From the NCBI RefSeq assembly GCF_040183065.1, contig NC_091128.1, positions 171,527,244-171,591,243 of the forward strand: 64,000 nt of DNA, in the 5' to 3' direction. The translations under genes and the position numbers were made by a program. Positions 43,958 to 56,625 of the stretch are shown piece after piece. Source of the DNA: Periplaneta americana (taxonomy: Eukaryota; Arthropoda; Insecta; Blattodea; Blattidae). The notes under the pieces were generated by a model. That model worked only from the letters and a program-made list of their open reading frames with translations, was not told the DNA's origin and ran no database searches. Positions within the stretch are counted from its first letter, which is position 1. Each line of letters begins with the position of its first letter.

Positions 43958-46392
43958 CCCTTCAAGTAACAGATGCTAGTAGTCTCTTACTGTATTTAGG
44001 AAACAAACGAAAAAGATGGCAAGAAACTCGTAGAATCCCTATAATGTTGTGTGATTTCTAATAATAATCATAGGCTCCTGTTTGATGAGAATCATCTTAG
44101 CATAATAAAAAGAATTTGAAATTTTTTTAATGGATACTATAATCATTGCAAGAAAATAAATGTAGCATTCGCTGCTCAAGCCACTAGTATTATCTTGCAT
44201 GTAATACATATACGATGATATTCAAACTTCATTTATTTTTCTAATACTAGTGACAGACTACAGTCACTAATTGCGATTATCGACCTACTCGTGATTGTAG
44301 TGTACCAATGTCCCAATCGCAGTCAGAAGCTTAATCCAAGCACAGCCCAGTGGACGAAAGTAACATTTTAATAAACTTTGATTTTGAATCGCCTTGATAT
44401 TTTGAAGTTTTCTATTATTTAGGAAGTGATGATAGCTGCTGCTGTGAAATTTTACCTCTTCCATTGTATTATATGGAAGAGGAAAGAAAACGAAGTGAAT
44501 GGGTAGAAAATTACATACATCTACTATTAGACATATTTGAGAAATTTAATGCAGATATGAGAAAAGTAAAAAGAAATATAGTAACAAATGGCAGACGAAT
44601 TATTCATTTATGAAGAGCAACAGAAGGCTGCTGAAAGATGTTACATTTCAATATATATGTCTTGGATTAATTGATTTTTTTTTTTTTTTTTTGCAGATTT
44701 TTAATTTGAATCGCCATGACGATGACATTGTTGAGGTTAGAGTTCATTTTAAAAATATATTTTATTACAAAATAATATAAGTAGTAAGTCTAATGATATA
44801 AATTATATAGATTATAAAACTTCTTTCCAAAATAATATAAATAGTAATGGTATAAATTGTATCAGTTTAGATTATGATTCTCTTAATCATTATTTATTAA
44901 TGTTTGTGATATAGCAAACGTGACAGTGGTGCTTGTTTTGGAGTCAATGTTGGTCATACTGCTAATGATTTTTGCTGATTTTAGGTGTATTATTTCATAC
45001 TACAGTAAATTTTATAGATGAACAAAGCAAAATATAACTAGACTGAGTTTTAGGAGTGAATAAATTAAACATATCTTAATTATTTTTGTGTTAGCAACTT
45101 TTGTTCTTTACTTCCCAAAAAGTTAAGTATGTTGAACATTTTAGTTCACTAAACATGCGAAGTTGCTAGATGTAAGTATGATTGGGATGGGGGTGAGTTT
45201 GTCACTGCTCATTGTTCTAAAAATATCAACTTAAATTTTACTCTTATATTAATCCTAACAGAATTCTATAATTAAATCACTAGGATTTACATAAACTGTA
45301 CCATAACTGACATATTGTATTACTATGTATCTGCTTTTCAAAACACGTGACTTTTTACTGTATCACAGTACTTTTTTTTTCTGGTGGAACGCGCCTTTTT
45401 GTTTTATTTTTCATCATGAAACCCGAGAAATGCGTTAATAATTAATTTTTCTTTGTACTTTGCTTAGGTCTTGAAAGTCTTAATGTTGGGCGAAAAGAGA
45501 GTTAAAAATGATGAAATTCTCGTTCACTGGATAGCAATCATCACCCAGTTATTATATTATATTCTGCACAGAGTTCCTCCGCCTTTTTCTCCAGAAGAAA
45601 AGCACTGCTGTATCATTAGGTCGACATTTTTAAGAGGAATTCTTTTAACTACAATGCAGTAATCGTACAACATTGTCTCACCCTCATTTCTCCTACAAAC
45701 TCTTAGTGACTTCTCATGGTGCAAGATCTATATATCCATGGAAGCACGCCTGAAGTAGGGCTTTTAAGTTGCAAATTAAACTTCTTTGTTAAAAATACCA
45801 GTACTGTTTTTATTAGCACATATGATATACAGATCAGAAAAATATACATAAACTTACGAGTAATATTTTCAGTATCTTTTAATTTTTCAATACTGGTATG
45901 CATGTATTTATAATAGAAGTTGTATGCACGTAAAGTTACATAATCCTTCGAGTTTAAACTTGGCTATACACTGTATTGCCTTCCTATGAATCATAGATTG
46001 CTGTGTGCAGCATTTATGAATTCAATGTGATAGTTGTGTGATCGAAAGTTGACACTATCTGAACATTACATGTGTTGGAGTAGGCATGGACAGCACATGG
46101 ATATTTTATACACAACATTGTATTTTCCAGTCATCTGTATATTGTTTCATTTTCATGTATCTTTTGCACGTTTTTGTGATTAATAAGACTGCTTGGTGTT
46201 GTAAGAAGGTGTTACATGTAATATGGTGCAATATAAGTAGACAATAGTTTAGTGCAGTACTAGTGTAATTTTTAATCTGTTGAACCATTTCAGTTAAAAA
46301 CAAACGTGAAGGTAATTCATCAGAATGTAACGAAATGTTCTGTATACGCAACTTTTGGTGGCCAATCGGTATGGCATAGTGGAAGTTTGGAA
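43958..46392. other. AT-rich intergenic stretch with weak exon-like segments
   Basis: Two segments with good 3' splice signals fall in compatible phase: 44697-44735 (TTTTGCAG| acceptor after a T-run; 13 codons ending DDDIVE, donor GTTAGA) and 45468-45662 (TTTGCTTAG| acceptor; VLKVLMLGEKRVKNDEILVH..., stop). I do not recognise the product. It may be chance or part of a decayed element. Confidence 0.25.
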
Positions 46393-46406
46393 CATTATTG
46401 AATATT

Positions 46407-46874
46407 TGAATAATTTCAAGGGAAAAATTGTTCTGGGGCCGGGTATCGATCCCGGGACCTCTGGTTGAACATACCAGCGCTCTTACCCACTGAGCTACCT
46501 GGGAACTCCACCCGACACCGTCTCAACTTTTCCCTTTATATCCACACGACTCGCGTGGGCTGACGAAACGCCAGAGACCCACATCGAGTGCACACAATCT
46601 CTGTGTGACTTGGAATTGTGGTTTTCTGTTAACGTACACAGTGACGAAACTGTTTCGAAACACGGGATCAATACCCGGCCCCGGAACAATTTTTCCCTTG
46701 AAATTATTCAAATCTGCTTTCCTGGGATCGATACCAGGCCCCGGAACAATTTTTCCCTTGAAATTATTCAAATCTGCTTTACCCCGGGATTGATACCCTG
46801 CCCCGGAACAATTTTTTCCCTTGAAATTATTCAAATCTGCTTTACAGGGAGCTTCACCTGAAAGACTAGATTTG
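46407..46874. mobile_element. Composite inverted tRNA-like element, locus 2
   Basis: A 468-bp unit flanked by the 14-bp direct repeat CATTATTGAATATT (46393-46406, 46875-46888). The left part is a family S4 unit with a - strand tRNA-like sequence (about 46433-46506). It then switches to inverted sequence: three tandem copies of about 60 bp (CCGGAACAATTTTTCCCTTG...AAATTATTCAAATCTGCTTT) at about 46665-46845, ending in the family terminal sequence GGGAGCTTCACCTGAAAGAC. The tandem part differs from the ~285-bp units in the other composites. Confidence 0.82.
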
Positions 46875-47020
46875 CATTATTGAATATTCTTTCTATGACA
46901 TACGCTCCCAAAACCATAGTGAAATTACTTGTATGGTTGCCCAACTGTGGTGACATCTGGCTACAATGTCATCTTTTTTAAAGCATATCTGTCATTAGTC
47001 TTTCTGAGCTAAAACCACCG

Positions 47021-47733
47021 CCTGCTTGAACGCATGTTGGCTGCTTATACTGCCTTCTCATAAGACCATTCTAACAATGCTTTCATTGAAATGGTAGGTG
47101 GCAGCACCAAAAGTACTATGTTCATCCATATGTCTTCTTCAAATTATGAAAAAACATTGTTCTATCTATTTTGTGCCAGTGTGTTGGGAGTAATAACTAT
47201 TAGAAACTCTTGTGGATAAATTCGTGAAACCTCTACTTAGTAATGTAAGGAAGTTTCACACAGAAAACGTTTTCCTGTTTTCTTGTTCTTTCAAGAGCAA
47301 AGAATATAATGGATTAACGAAGAGGAAGAAGAAGCTATTAGAGTCACGAAAGAAAGTAATAATCACCAGGGGCGTATTTTGCGGGCTACTGGGGCTACCG
47401 GCGGTAGCCCAAGGAAATTACAAAAGAAAAAGTTTATAATATAACATAATGTAATAATTTTGTATTATTAGTTTTACCATAGTAATTAAAATTAAAGTAA
47501 TTGTTAGATATATTTTGTGTAATAATAGGGTCAGCGGTAGCCCAAACCCTTTAACCAGTATACGCCTCTGATAATCACATACTACAAACATAGAGCATAG
47601 GACCTATATCCACAAGCAATTTCACTGGCCGGTAGGAGCTGCCATCTAGCGACCATTTTTTCTATTTATGTTACATGTTTGACCATTGAATGAGCACGCA
47701 GTATAAGCAGCCAATGGATGCATTCTAGCAGGA
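47021..47733. mobile_element. Inverted-repeat element (CCTGCT...GCTTATACTGC family)
   Basis: Left TTGGCTGCTTATACTGC (about 47038) and right GCAGTATAAGCAGCCAA (about 47697-47713) are inverted and extend outward as CCTGCTTGAACGCATG against the matching right end, about 35 bp with mismatches. A younger hAT MITE is nested inside it. No transposase seen; boundaries approximate. Confidence 0.5.
47367..47570. mobile_element. hAT-type MITE with 8-bp TSD (CAGGGGCGTA family)
   Basis: Ends CAGGGGCGTATT and GTATACGCCTCTG, flanked by the perfect 8-bp repeat ATAATCAC (47359-47366, 47571-47578). A GC-rich subterminal GGTAGCCC motif occurs at both ends. 204 bp. Confidence 0.92.
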
Positions 47734-47957
47734 GAGAGAACAGAAATTTCCATTCATTTGTTTGTTCCAGCCGCAGCTCATGCTCTTAGTAAGTTAGTGT
47801 GCTACACTTACTGCAGATTGATACTATTTTTATTGAATATGTCCAATTGTTTTGTTATGTAATAATTTATGTTAAACGTTTCCTAAACACATGCTCTTTT
47901 TTCATATTATGTTTATCATTATACACGATGTTAGAGGATTACGATAAATGAAAATAT

Positions 47958-48633
47958 TGTAACTTTAAAATTCAAAACAATAATGTAGTTTTATTCTCAC
48001 AACAATAACTCTTCACTTTCTACAATTTAATTCTACTCCCGTCAACAATGGGATTTGCTCTCCACACAGCAACACAGTATTCGTTATTGCACTCCACAGA
48101 CGACAATGACAATTTACTTGGATTATTGAGAACAACAATGAACTGTTAATTTTAACTAATGTTCACAAAGCACTATTTACAAATCAGAACTGTCAGTTTT
48201 CAGTTCTTCTAGCTCAGTCACTCGAGTTCACAGTATCTCGAACCCCAGACCTTAGAGACAGTCCACTGAACTTCGAACTCAGGTCCCTCCAACTGCGGTC
48301 CACTGCACTCGAACTCAGGTCTTCGGATGCTCACACAGTTGCGGACACACACTCAAGTCGAACTCCGGTACACAAGACTGGCTGGCTTGCTGTTCACTGA
48401 CTGTAACAACACTGACTGACTGACTGCGTCTTCTCTTTTATAACCAAACCATAGTTTCTGGAGTGTTCGCGATCTCGATATCTCCCGTCTCTGCCGCAGT
48501 CGCTCTCTCCCCTTTCTCCTCTGTGCCATAGCACATGCCCCAGGAAGCAGATGCGCACGCAACCCGCCCAAAACACGGCCGACTTAGCCCTTCCTCCATC
48601 GGTCGTGAGATCGAATCTCACGTGGCCGTCACA
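47958..48633 (-). mobile_element. Solo LTR of an LTR retrotransposon, copy 2
   Basis: - strand ends TGTGACGGCC...GTTACA, flanked by ATAT on both sides. Sequence matches the LTR at 6851-7671 (CGTCAACAATGGGATTTGCT, GTTCACAGTATCTCGAACC, TATAAAAG box). It is about 145 bp shorter, with fewer of the CGAACTCAGGTC subrepeats. Confidence 0.75.
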
Positions 48634-48950
48634 ATATTTTTTTAAGTAATAAAGGGCAGTGGAAAGAACAAAAATTCTACATTGTTTCTTATGTTCACTT
48701 TAACATTTGTTTAAAACTAAAAAATGTGTCTTAGTTAGAAGTGCTATGAGTTGGATTCATAACACATACATAACACTTTTAACGTTTTAACTAAGAAAAA
48801 TTTGTAAGTAAAAATTCTACGTTTTTTAATAGTAGGCCTATTTTAGATTTCTGCCCAGCTTCAGCAGGTTCATGTCTTAATATATTCTGTGAGATTTGTG
48901 ATGAAGTACTTTCAATACAACAGTTCCCCTTCCTATCTTTTTACGAAGGC

Positions 48951-49235
48951 TGTCCAGTAATACCATGATTTTTTTTGTAACATACCCTTATTTATCTTCC
49001 AAATTTTTATGGCATTCCCCATTGGTTACACTGCACTTGTCCCATTGTTACCTGTACTCAAAGACGTGGTAGAAACTATGTTTTGATATGCTCGTCCTAA
49101 TCGTCTCAGTAGCGTCCACTATTTGTTCTGTTCTACTGAAAGTGCATCCCACGAGGCATTTCTTCAAGTTTGAAACTAGAAAAAGTTATATGGTGCCAAG
49201 TTCAGACTGTTGGGAGAATGAGTGACACATTTCAT
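48951..49235 (-). pseudogene. Mariner/Tc1-related transposase C-terminal relic
   Basis: The - strand reads THSPNSLNLAPYNFF (catalytic [10 protein letters not shown] block), then in a shifted frame KKCLVGCTFSRTEQIVDATE, TIRTSISKHSFYHVFEYR and QWDKC. This is the usual C-terminal course of insect mariner-like transposases. A possible terminus CGAAGGCTGTCCAGTAATAC lies at 48945. Confidence 0.6.
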
Positions 49236-49285
49236 GAATATTTTAATGAGATACTTCATCATTATATTTGCAAAGTGAGGCCATA

Positions 49286-49335
<50 letters not shown>
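49286..49335. repeat. (ATT)n microsatellite
   Basis: About 16 perfect ATT units. Confidence 0.97.
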
Positions 49336-49336
<1 letters not shown>

Positions 49337-49455
49337 GGTGCAGTATCTGTCCTGGGGAATCTCGGCTTCTTATGGTGGAGTATGACAAAAGGGTTCTCGT
49401 TTGCTTCCTTGTCCATTTGGGACTCCTCCATGATGAGATAGTATTTTTTTTTTCT

Positions 49456-49972
49456 TTATGCTCGACCATGCCGAAATGTAATTATACACCTGGTAGCAGC
49501 CCTTTAATGGACCTCATTAAAGTACACCTATTCATTAAAGTTCAGGTGTTCCACCAATCAGAAAACACCATTGTAGCAATATGAAAGTGCAAGTATCGAT
49601 TATTCTCGGATATGCAATCGAAAGACAATTAGCGAAAAGTCACGGAGGCTGGAAATCCAATACTGTCGCAGAAGGTTATGTTCTGTTACCATAATATTAG
49701 CGTTAATTGTAAATAATATTCAAATAAATTCAATTTGTCATCTCGTTTTTCAATGTCTAAATCAATTTCAAGGTTATATCAAGATTAATGTTCATTTTAC
49801 TCTCTAGAGTATATCAAGGTCAATGATATTTGTTCCTCGGAAAAAATCAATACTTTCGCGTCTGCGCACAATTTACAAGATATTGCACAAGGTCAGTTCC
49901 GCTCCCCACTCAGATAATAACATGAATACTTATGAATAATTTCAAGTTAGAAATATGGTCGAGCATAAAAAG
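49456..49972. mobile_element. Inverted-repeat element (TATGCTCGACCAT family)
   Basis: Left TATGCTCGACCAT (about 49458-49470) and right ATGGTCGAGCATA (about 49957-49969) are perfect inverted repeats. A separate strong hairpin follows (CCTATAATGGTAATTAAGAC against GTCTTAATTACTACCATTAT, about 49988-50052). No transposase is visible. Confidence 0.55.
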
Positions 49973-50039
49973 TCGTATGAAACTTGCCTATAATGGTAAT
50001 TAAGACGCTCGTTTCATAAACATACTCGCGTCTTAATTA

Positions 50040-51470
50040 CTACCATTATAGGCTCGTTGCATAATATACTATTATGAACTGCCTGTATTCTCTTCTCTAT
50101 TTTGCATATTCTTGTAGATCTTCCACTGATGCAGTTATGATTGAAATATGTAGTATCTCCAGCACTGTCCTTCTTGCGTCGAACCATGGCTTCACTTTTC
50201 TCTCTTTGGTGGGTATGGGCTCAGTTTAGCCTTGTGTTATCTTCGATTCTCTTTAACTGGATTGTTTTCCCCAATCGTCTTTATGAGGTTTTTTTTTTTT
50301 TGCCAGTTTTGCTACATAGTCGGCGTTTGTCCTATATGTTTCTGTGATACATAGGATGGGAGTCAGCGTGATTTTCTATATCTGGGATGCTTTTCTTGTC
50401 CTCTGAGTGGAAGTTAGACTAGACGGCATTTCGGAAGGTGGTCGGCTGGTATATGCGCAGTAGCATTTCTGGCATGTGACGTCACAAGCTTGTACAATAG
50501 AACCAATCGGAATCAGTCTGTAACTGTCTGTCTGTAACAGTCTGTCCCGGGTTCGTTTGTTCACGTGTGAGCATTTCAATACATTGAATAAGTAAAACTA
50601 ACATTTACTGTGTGTGTGTAAGATAAATAAATGGAAGAAGAGACTGTGAAAAGACAAGTATTGCACAGGCAGGTGCGGAAAATAGTGTTTAAGGTGTATA
50701 ATTATTTTAAAAACGTTGACGAGCAGAATGCTGCCAGCCATCTTGATGCTGGCTGCAACGTTGCCAACGCGCAAGAAACGACTGTAGAAGCATGTGGTTT
50801 GGGATTGGGAACCGTGCAAAGAATATTGTTTGGTGTCATGCTTGCAGTAATCAACGGCTAAGGTCATTATTGTCTTTTAATAATATTTAAATTCTCTCCT
50901 GCACTATTTGTATCGCACGTGCTCGTGAAGTACGATGTGGCAATGTTGTACGCTGCCTTGCCCTCTCTATCTGTCTCTCTCGACGCAAACGCTAGCAGAC
51001 TGCCGCCTTCCGAATTGCCGTAGACTCTAGTTTCCACATGGAGATGGTTTCTTGCAATAATGTTAAGTATTGTTTGGTATAGTCCAGGTTTGTTCCTTTC
51101 ATATTCCCGAAGACATGATCTATCATGCAGCTCCCAGTTGGTGCGATGTATGTTTTAATATCTTTCATATAGTGTGTCAGTTCCTCCAGTTCTAGGAAGT
51201 TTATTAGATTGGTTGTTTTTGTATCTGAATGGTCAATTCGGCAATTTAGATCTCCTGCTAGTATTAGTATCTCTCTTTTTGTATTACCTTCATTAGAGTG
51301 CTGCTTAGCTCATCTGTGATGTACGTAGTCTTACCTGAGATTTCATGCAGCAAATCGTGATCTGTTTTGTGTATTATGTAGAATGGCGAGAGCTGAGGGT
51401 GAATCAGATAGGAGATTACATCCATTCTTAGGTCTTCCAAGTGGACAGTTCTGCATTATGTAAAAACTGT
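50040..51470 (-). mobile_element. Non-LTR retrotransposon endonuclease region, decayed
   Basis: The - strand between 51290 and 51050 reads REILILAGDLNCRIDHSDTK, LINFLELEELTHYMKD, TYIAPTGSCMIDHVFGN: the AGDxNxR and SxIDH-type motifs of an APE endonuclease. Surrounding antisense sequence (50100-51000, 51300-51460) looks like more of the same element but with many stops, and contains an unrelated insertion at about 50600-50870. Confidence 0.6.
50600..50900 (+). mobile_element. N-terminal transposase-like fragment
   Basis: The + strand frame 50631-50861 encodes EEETVKRQVLHRQVRKIVFK VYNYF, then NVANAQETTVEACGLGLGTV QRI. A leading helical block followed by a predicted HTH (A..T.EACGLGLGTVQRI) matches the DNA-binding N-terminus of an insect DDE transposon family. 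Only the first 76 codons remain. Confidence 0.5.
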
Positions 51471-52179
51471 GTGTAAACCATTCTTTCATGAGGAAGAGCT
51501 TTACCGGGATTATGATGTCGTAATTTTCAAATATGATATCTGGTTGATAGTGTTAAGTAGGCCTTCTATATTCAATCATCTCAGTCTTCTGCAGTCTTAT
51601 TCTTTTAGGGTGCTTGTGTCAGCATGTCTTTATTGTGCGCTTTTCTTGTTATTTCGAGGTTCGTAATATTCCACAAGTCGAATGTATGGTCATGTTCGCA
51701 TTTGCAAAGACATTACAAAAAAATTGATTCAAACATGCATTACTTTCGCATTAACATACGAGCATAAACTGTAATTAGAAAAAAATTACAGAAGGAATAT
51801 GTCTTATTGAGCCATTGTATCTTTTACCCCAGAATTTAATGCTTTAGATTTGTCACATTTCATTATAAGATCTCTCAATATCCGATATTCATCTGTTCAT
51901 ACATGAAGTGGTTCAATGAGTGGAAATTCAACTTAGACTTTATTTTATTATAACTATATTGAAATAATATACAGTGGTTGAATATTTCAGCTGGTTATAC
52001 ATATGTGTGTTTCTGTTTGCGTATGTAAAGATATTCCATTATGTAATCTAATAAGCAAAACGATATAGAATTTTGACATTTGATTCTATTTTACTACAAT
52101 TGAATACTACCGTTTATTAAGTTGAAGTTGGAGTTTTATGCTGTACTTAACTGCAACGAGAAATGGTTACATAGATATA

Positions 52180-52778
52180 TACTGGGTGTTCAGTTCAAAA
52201 TGTGTCTTGGCTCACTGTATGCCGTCATGTGGCTAGCTGATGAGCCTAGAGAATTCAATCTTCCTACACTTCCGCAGCTCAGGTGTATAATCTAAGAGGC
52301 AGAGAAGTTGGCTCGCAAGTACGGCGTTCATTCTGGAGAGTACGTGCCGATACGTTCGGTAACGCCGGTAGTGGCAGGAATGTGAACTGTTTGGAAATAC
52401 GTACTGTCGGGATATGGGGAGAGGGTTAAGACGATTACTTACGTATTTGTTGACATTAACTTCGACGGTCAACATGGACACGGAGCATTTGATTTGTGTT
52501 GTGGAATGTTACCGTACGCAACCGATGATAACAAATACCCTGCGTACGACTTGCCGGCGCAAAAAACACTTTTCGAAAGAGGTTATGGTAGCACACAGAC
52601 CGTACAGACTGCCATCTGTTGCTACGACGTTCAAGTTATACCGTACATGTTCTCAAGTTCAGATTGAAGAACGCCTTAAATAATAGGCAACTTCTCTAAC
52701 ATATAAGCTGAAACTCGCTTCAAATCGGTGACCCAACAACAGTGACGTCATGACACACTTTGAAATGAACACCCAGTA
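52180..52778. mobile_element. TA-flanked inverted-repeat element (CTGGGTGTTCA family)
   Basis: Ends CTGGGTGTTCAGTTCAAAAT and ATTTCAAAGTG-matching right end (TTTGAAATGAACACCCAG) are inverted repeats of about 26 bp, bounded by TA. A + strand frame 52474-52683 starts near MDTEHLICVVECYRTQPMIT and contains HRPYRLPSVATTF; I do not recognise it and it may be a decayed N-terminal transposon protein. About 597 bp, non-autonomous. Confidence 0.78.
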
Positions 52779-54011
52779 GTTCTTTCGAAAATACAGAAGG
52801 GGAGAATGAGGAAAGAACTGAATAAAAAAATCTAAAAATGTGGCAAAGTTCCAGGAAACTGAAAATAAAAATTATATTCTGGGAATAAGTGCCAATTGAA
52901 CTAAAATGAAATATTGTTGAAATGTGTTTAGTATAAAGTTAGATTCCTGCTTAGACATCACTGGAAGAGGTTGATACAGCCTAATCCATGTAGCTGCTGA
53001 TGATGATATTTAGTAAACAAAAGATGCTCAATATTAACGTGTCACATTATTTTTATTTATAATTGTTTTTCTATTTATGAAATTCTTCTGCTGCTGTTAC
53101 CCTAATAAACGAGAAAACTAATTTCTGCCCTTCTATAAGCTGGTTTGTAATAAATTTTCAATGCATTAGTATTATTGTATGGATAACATTAATCATTTAA
53201 ATTTTCTCAGTTAAATGTAATAAATAATATAAATGGCAATTCAATAGAGCTATTTCAATTAAATATAGAATTGGTATTGAATTCTGTAGCCAAATCCTTT
53301 ACAAAGAACAATCGCCATAATTATATCAGTTTGCATGAAAACTCTGAAATAATTGGGGAAAAATTAAACATTTTAGATAAGAACATGGTTTTTGTTTAAT
53401 TAACATGACAGATGTTAAGTAATATTTTACTAAAAAGCTAGAAAACGTGTAGTTTATTGTACATTACTACATTGCTGGTAAAGAAAAGACTACCTTTGAC
53501 TATGTGTGAATACAGTGATTACATCAGCTCTTGGTATTTATACGTGCTGATGAAGAATGATGTCTATTACAATACTACCGAAACTTAAGTTTATAATGAA
53601 TGTAGTTTTGCTCATGTTATAAATATAAATAAATGTATAGGTTAAATTGAAAATTTCGTTAGGTTTTTATTTCGTAAGGAACAGGACTTTAATTGTTGAG
53701 AGTTGTAATCAGTTATCCTGATAGAAGAATTTGTAGGTAGAATTTTCAAAGAAACAATCTAAAATTTATTTTGACCCAAATACTCCAATGTAATGTCACG
53801 CTGGCTGATATCAAAGACGATATTTTTTGCTCATAATCGATAAATCGTCTTTTTTTTTTTTTTTTTTAATTTCGTGAATAAACTCACAAATAGAAATGAG
53901 TAGATAGGCTATATGCCTTACCTCTTAATAAGCCACAATACTTTCATTTAATATCTGGCAATTTACAATTTTGTAAGAGACTGAAGTATCATGTTTTGTA
54001 CATAATATATA

Positions 54012-54048
<37 letters not shown>

Positions 54049-55845
54049 TTGGTGATAGTGTTCAGAAAGGACTTTTGTGTATTCCACGGTATGTAGAACT
54101 TAACATCTCCAACATATTGGAATTGCAGAATGAGACATTGGTACTTGAGAGTCATGGAATTTGATAAGACTTAATTCACATTTTGTTGTGATTTTCAACC
54201 ACTGTATCGTATTTCATTGTTCAGTGTTCCCTTAATAAGGTTATGTATATAATATTTCATAATAAAGATACTTAGTAGAAATTGTATACGTAAGTTATAC
54301 AGTAATAAAAAAGTATCTTCCACAATAATGTACCAACACAGTCTAAAAGAGCTAGTGTAAACAGGATGACATTTTTTGCCATTTTGTTGCAATAGAGAAC
54401 ATTGCTGAAAACTGTTTTAAGAAGTATTGTTATTATTACCAAGTCTTGACATATTCGTTCACAGTCAGTTTATTCTAAATTTGTCCTCTTTCATTTACAT
54501 CTGCTGCAACTACAGAATCTCCTTTTGTTTGTCAATATGAAATTATTTAAATTTTAAAATATTCTCTAATAGTATTAATATAAGTTACACATCATATACT
54601 ATGGCGGACTGGGTTTATTTATTTACTTATTTATTAGGTTACCATTATTTTCCGTCCTATTCTTCAAATGAGTCTTTTTAAAAATAAAACTATATGGATA
54701 CGAAATAAAAATCTTGTCCATCAAACTGGATATCATCTTTATGACGTACTACTTTTATTTAGTGTTAAAGATTCTTTGGACAGAAATAAGAATAATAATA
54801 ATGATAAAATATAGAGTAGTTAAGTTAAAATACCTGTGATTTTCTCTTTAATCGAAGTTTTAGTTGTGGTATATTTTTTTCACTTGTATGTTTGTACCAT
54901 TTCTCATTACGCACCATATAAAATGAATACCTGTACCATTTATATTTAGAAATTGCAGTGATAAGAGATAAAAAAAATAATTGCGCATTTTCAGTTTAGC
55001 AATTAAATTTATATCTGTTGAATGAGACAACACAGATCGAGTTATTCTAATAATAACATATGAAATATCATTGAATTTAGACTGTGTTATAGGTACGTGT
55101 TAAAATATTTTTCTTGATTATATAATGAATGTTTTAAAACTCAGCTTATTTTATTAGTTCAGTTGTATATTTTTGTATTACATAGTGCTATTTTTTCTGT
55201 TTACTTCATATTTTTTGCAAATTGTCATTAATGTTCTGAGCAGTTCAAACATTATGTGTACAATTTAGTTGATATCCATTGCATTCTTTTGAATGAATAT
55301 AGATTTATATACTAGTACAGCTGGTTTAATTTTGTCTAGTAGCTTTATGAATTATTCTTGTTCTTTTCCCATCAAGTATTAGGTCCATCTAAACCTTTCC
55401 TTACATCAAATTAGAAAGTAAAGTTGTAAATTTCTAGACAGCATATTTTGAATTCATTTTATATGCCTGGTGGTTCTTTGAAGTTTAAATTATATTTCTG
55501 GTCAGTGGCTTAAGGTGAAAAAATAATATTGGACAGATGGTTATATAAAAACTTTTGCGCAATGCATTAAATATTGCAGACTTTAAGATTAATATAAGAA
55601 ATATTCACCTTTTAAATTTTATTTAGTACTTGTTTGCATGTTTCATAACTTTCACTTAACAATTTTTGTAGTTATGTTATTATTCAAGACTCTATGACCA
55701 CCTCTTAACATGAGACAATAACAGTGAAGAAGCTTCTTTGACACAAAGCCACAAGTGTACATGTAGGCTATATATTACTTTGATGTCCTAACCTGAAAAT
55801 GTCTCGTAATTTTTATATCTAAAAGAAAAAATGTGTACCAGTATG
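52779..55845. other. AT-rich intergenic stretch
   Basis: A (TA)n microsatellite lies at 54014-54045 and a T-run at 53850-53869. Otherwise no gene, tRNA-like fold or repeat end recognised across about 3 kb. Confidence 0.45.
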
Positions 55846-55847
55846 TA

Positions 55848-56170
55848 GAATTTTGGACCTAGAAAAGGCATTTGACAGAGTGAACTGGAATAAACTTATG
55901 GGGATTAGAAACAGAGGGAACTATTAAGTAATCCTTATATGAAACGAGTCAGTCAGGATAGGAGAAGAAATGTCAGAGAGAAGTGGAGTAGGGAGAGGAG
56001 TATGACAAAGATGATCTTTATTACCACTTCTCTCTGAAATTTCTCCTATCCTGACTCTTTTCATATAAAGATCATATAAAGCATGCTCTGTTTCCAATCC
56101 CCATAAGTTTATTCCAATCTCCTCTGTCAAATGTCTTTGTTAGTTCCACGAATACTATATACACTTCTCT
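55848..56170. mobile_element. Inverted duplication of a LINE RT fragment
   Basis: The + strand at 55848 reads DLEKAFDRVNWNKLM (RT palm block AFDRV). The same segment is found inverted at about 56080-56160 (- strand TFDR..WNKLMGIGNRA). The copies continue through MKRV..RIGEISERSG-like sequence to a junction near 56010. The 3'-more part is repeated twice head-to-head, consistent with a twin-primed or folded LINE insertion. Confidence 0.6.
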
Positions 56171-56261
56171 ATATTTCTCTAGATATTTTTCGCCGATTGT
56201 TTGCAGCAGTACAATAAAATTGCATGTCTCATACATTTTCTCTTCCTGAAGACATCATCTA

Positions 56262-56625
56262 TTAACTGGACACACAGGAAAGAGGAAGGAAAAAAGGAAG
56301 AGAGGAGTAGCAAGAAGAGAATGCGAGGAGAGGAAGGAAAAAAAAAGAGATGAAAAAAGATTAGGAAAAAGGAAGAGCAGATGAAGCGAAAGTAAAAATA
56401 AAATTATGAGAAAAACGAATGGAAACTGAGAAGGATGTGAAGGCAAAAAGGAATAGAAGATAATGATGAAGGTAAGAGGAAAAGGTGAAGAAAATGAGCA
56501 AAAAAAGATAGAAAAGGAAGAGAAGATTACAAAAATAAGAGGAAAATAGAAAAAAATAAAATAAAAATATGAAGAAGGAATAAAGAAACATAAGAAAATG
56601 AAGGGGGAAAGGGAGGGATATCTTT
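56262..56625 (+). repeat. Purine-rich low-complexity tract
   Basis: About 360 bp of GA-rich sequence on the + strand. Its complement gives a Phe/Ser/Leu-rich open frame that is composition, not a gene. Confidence 0.8.
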
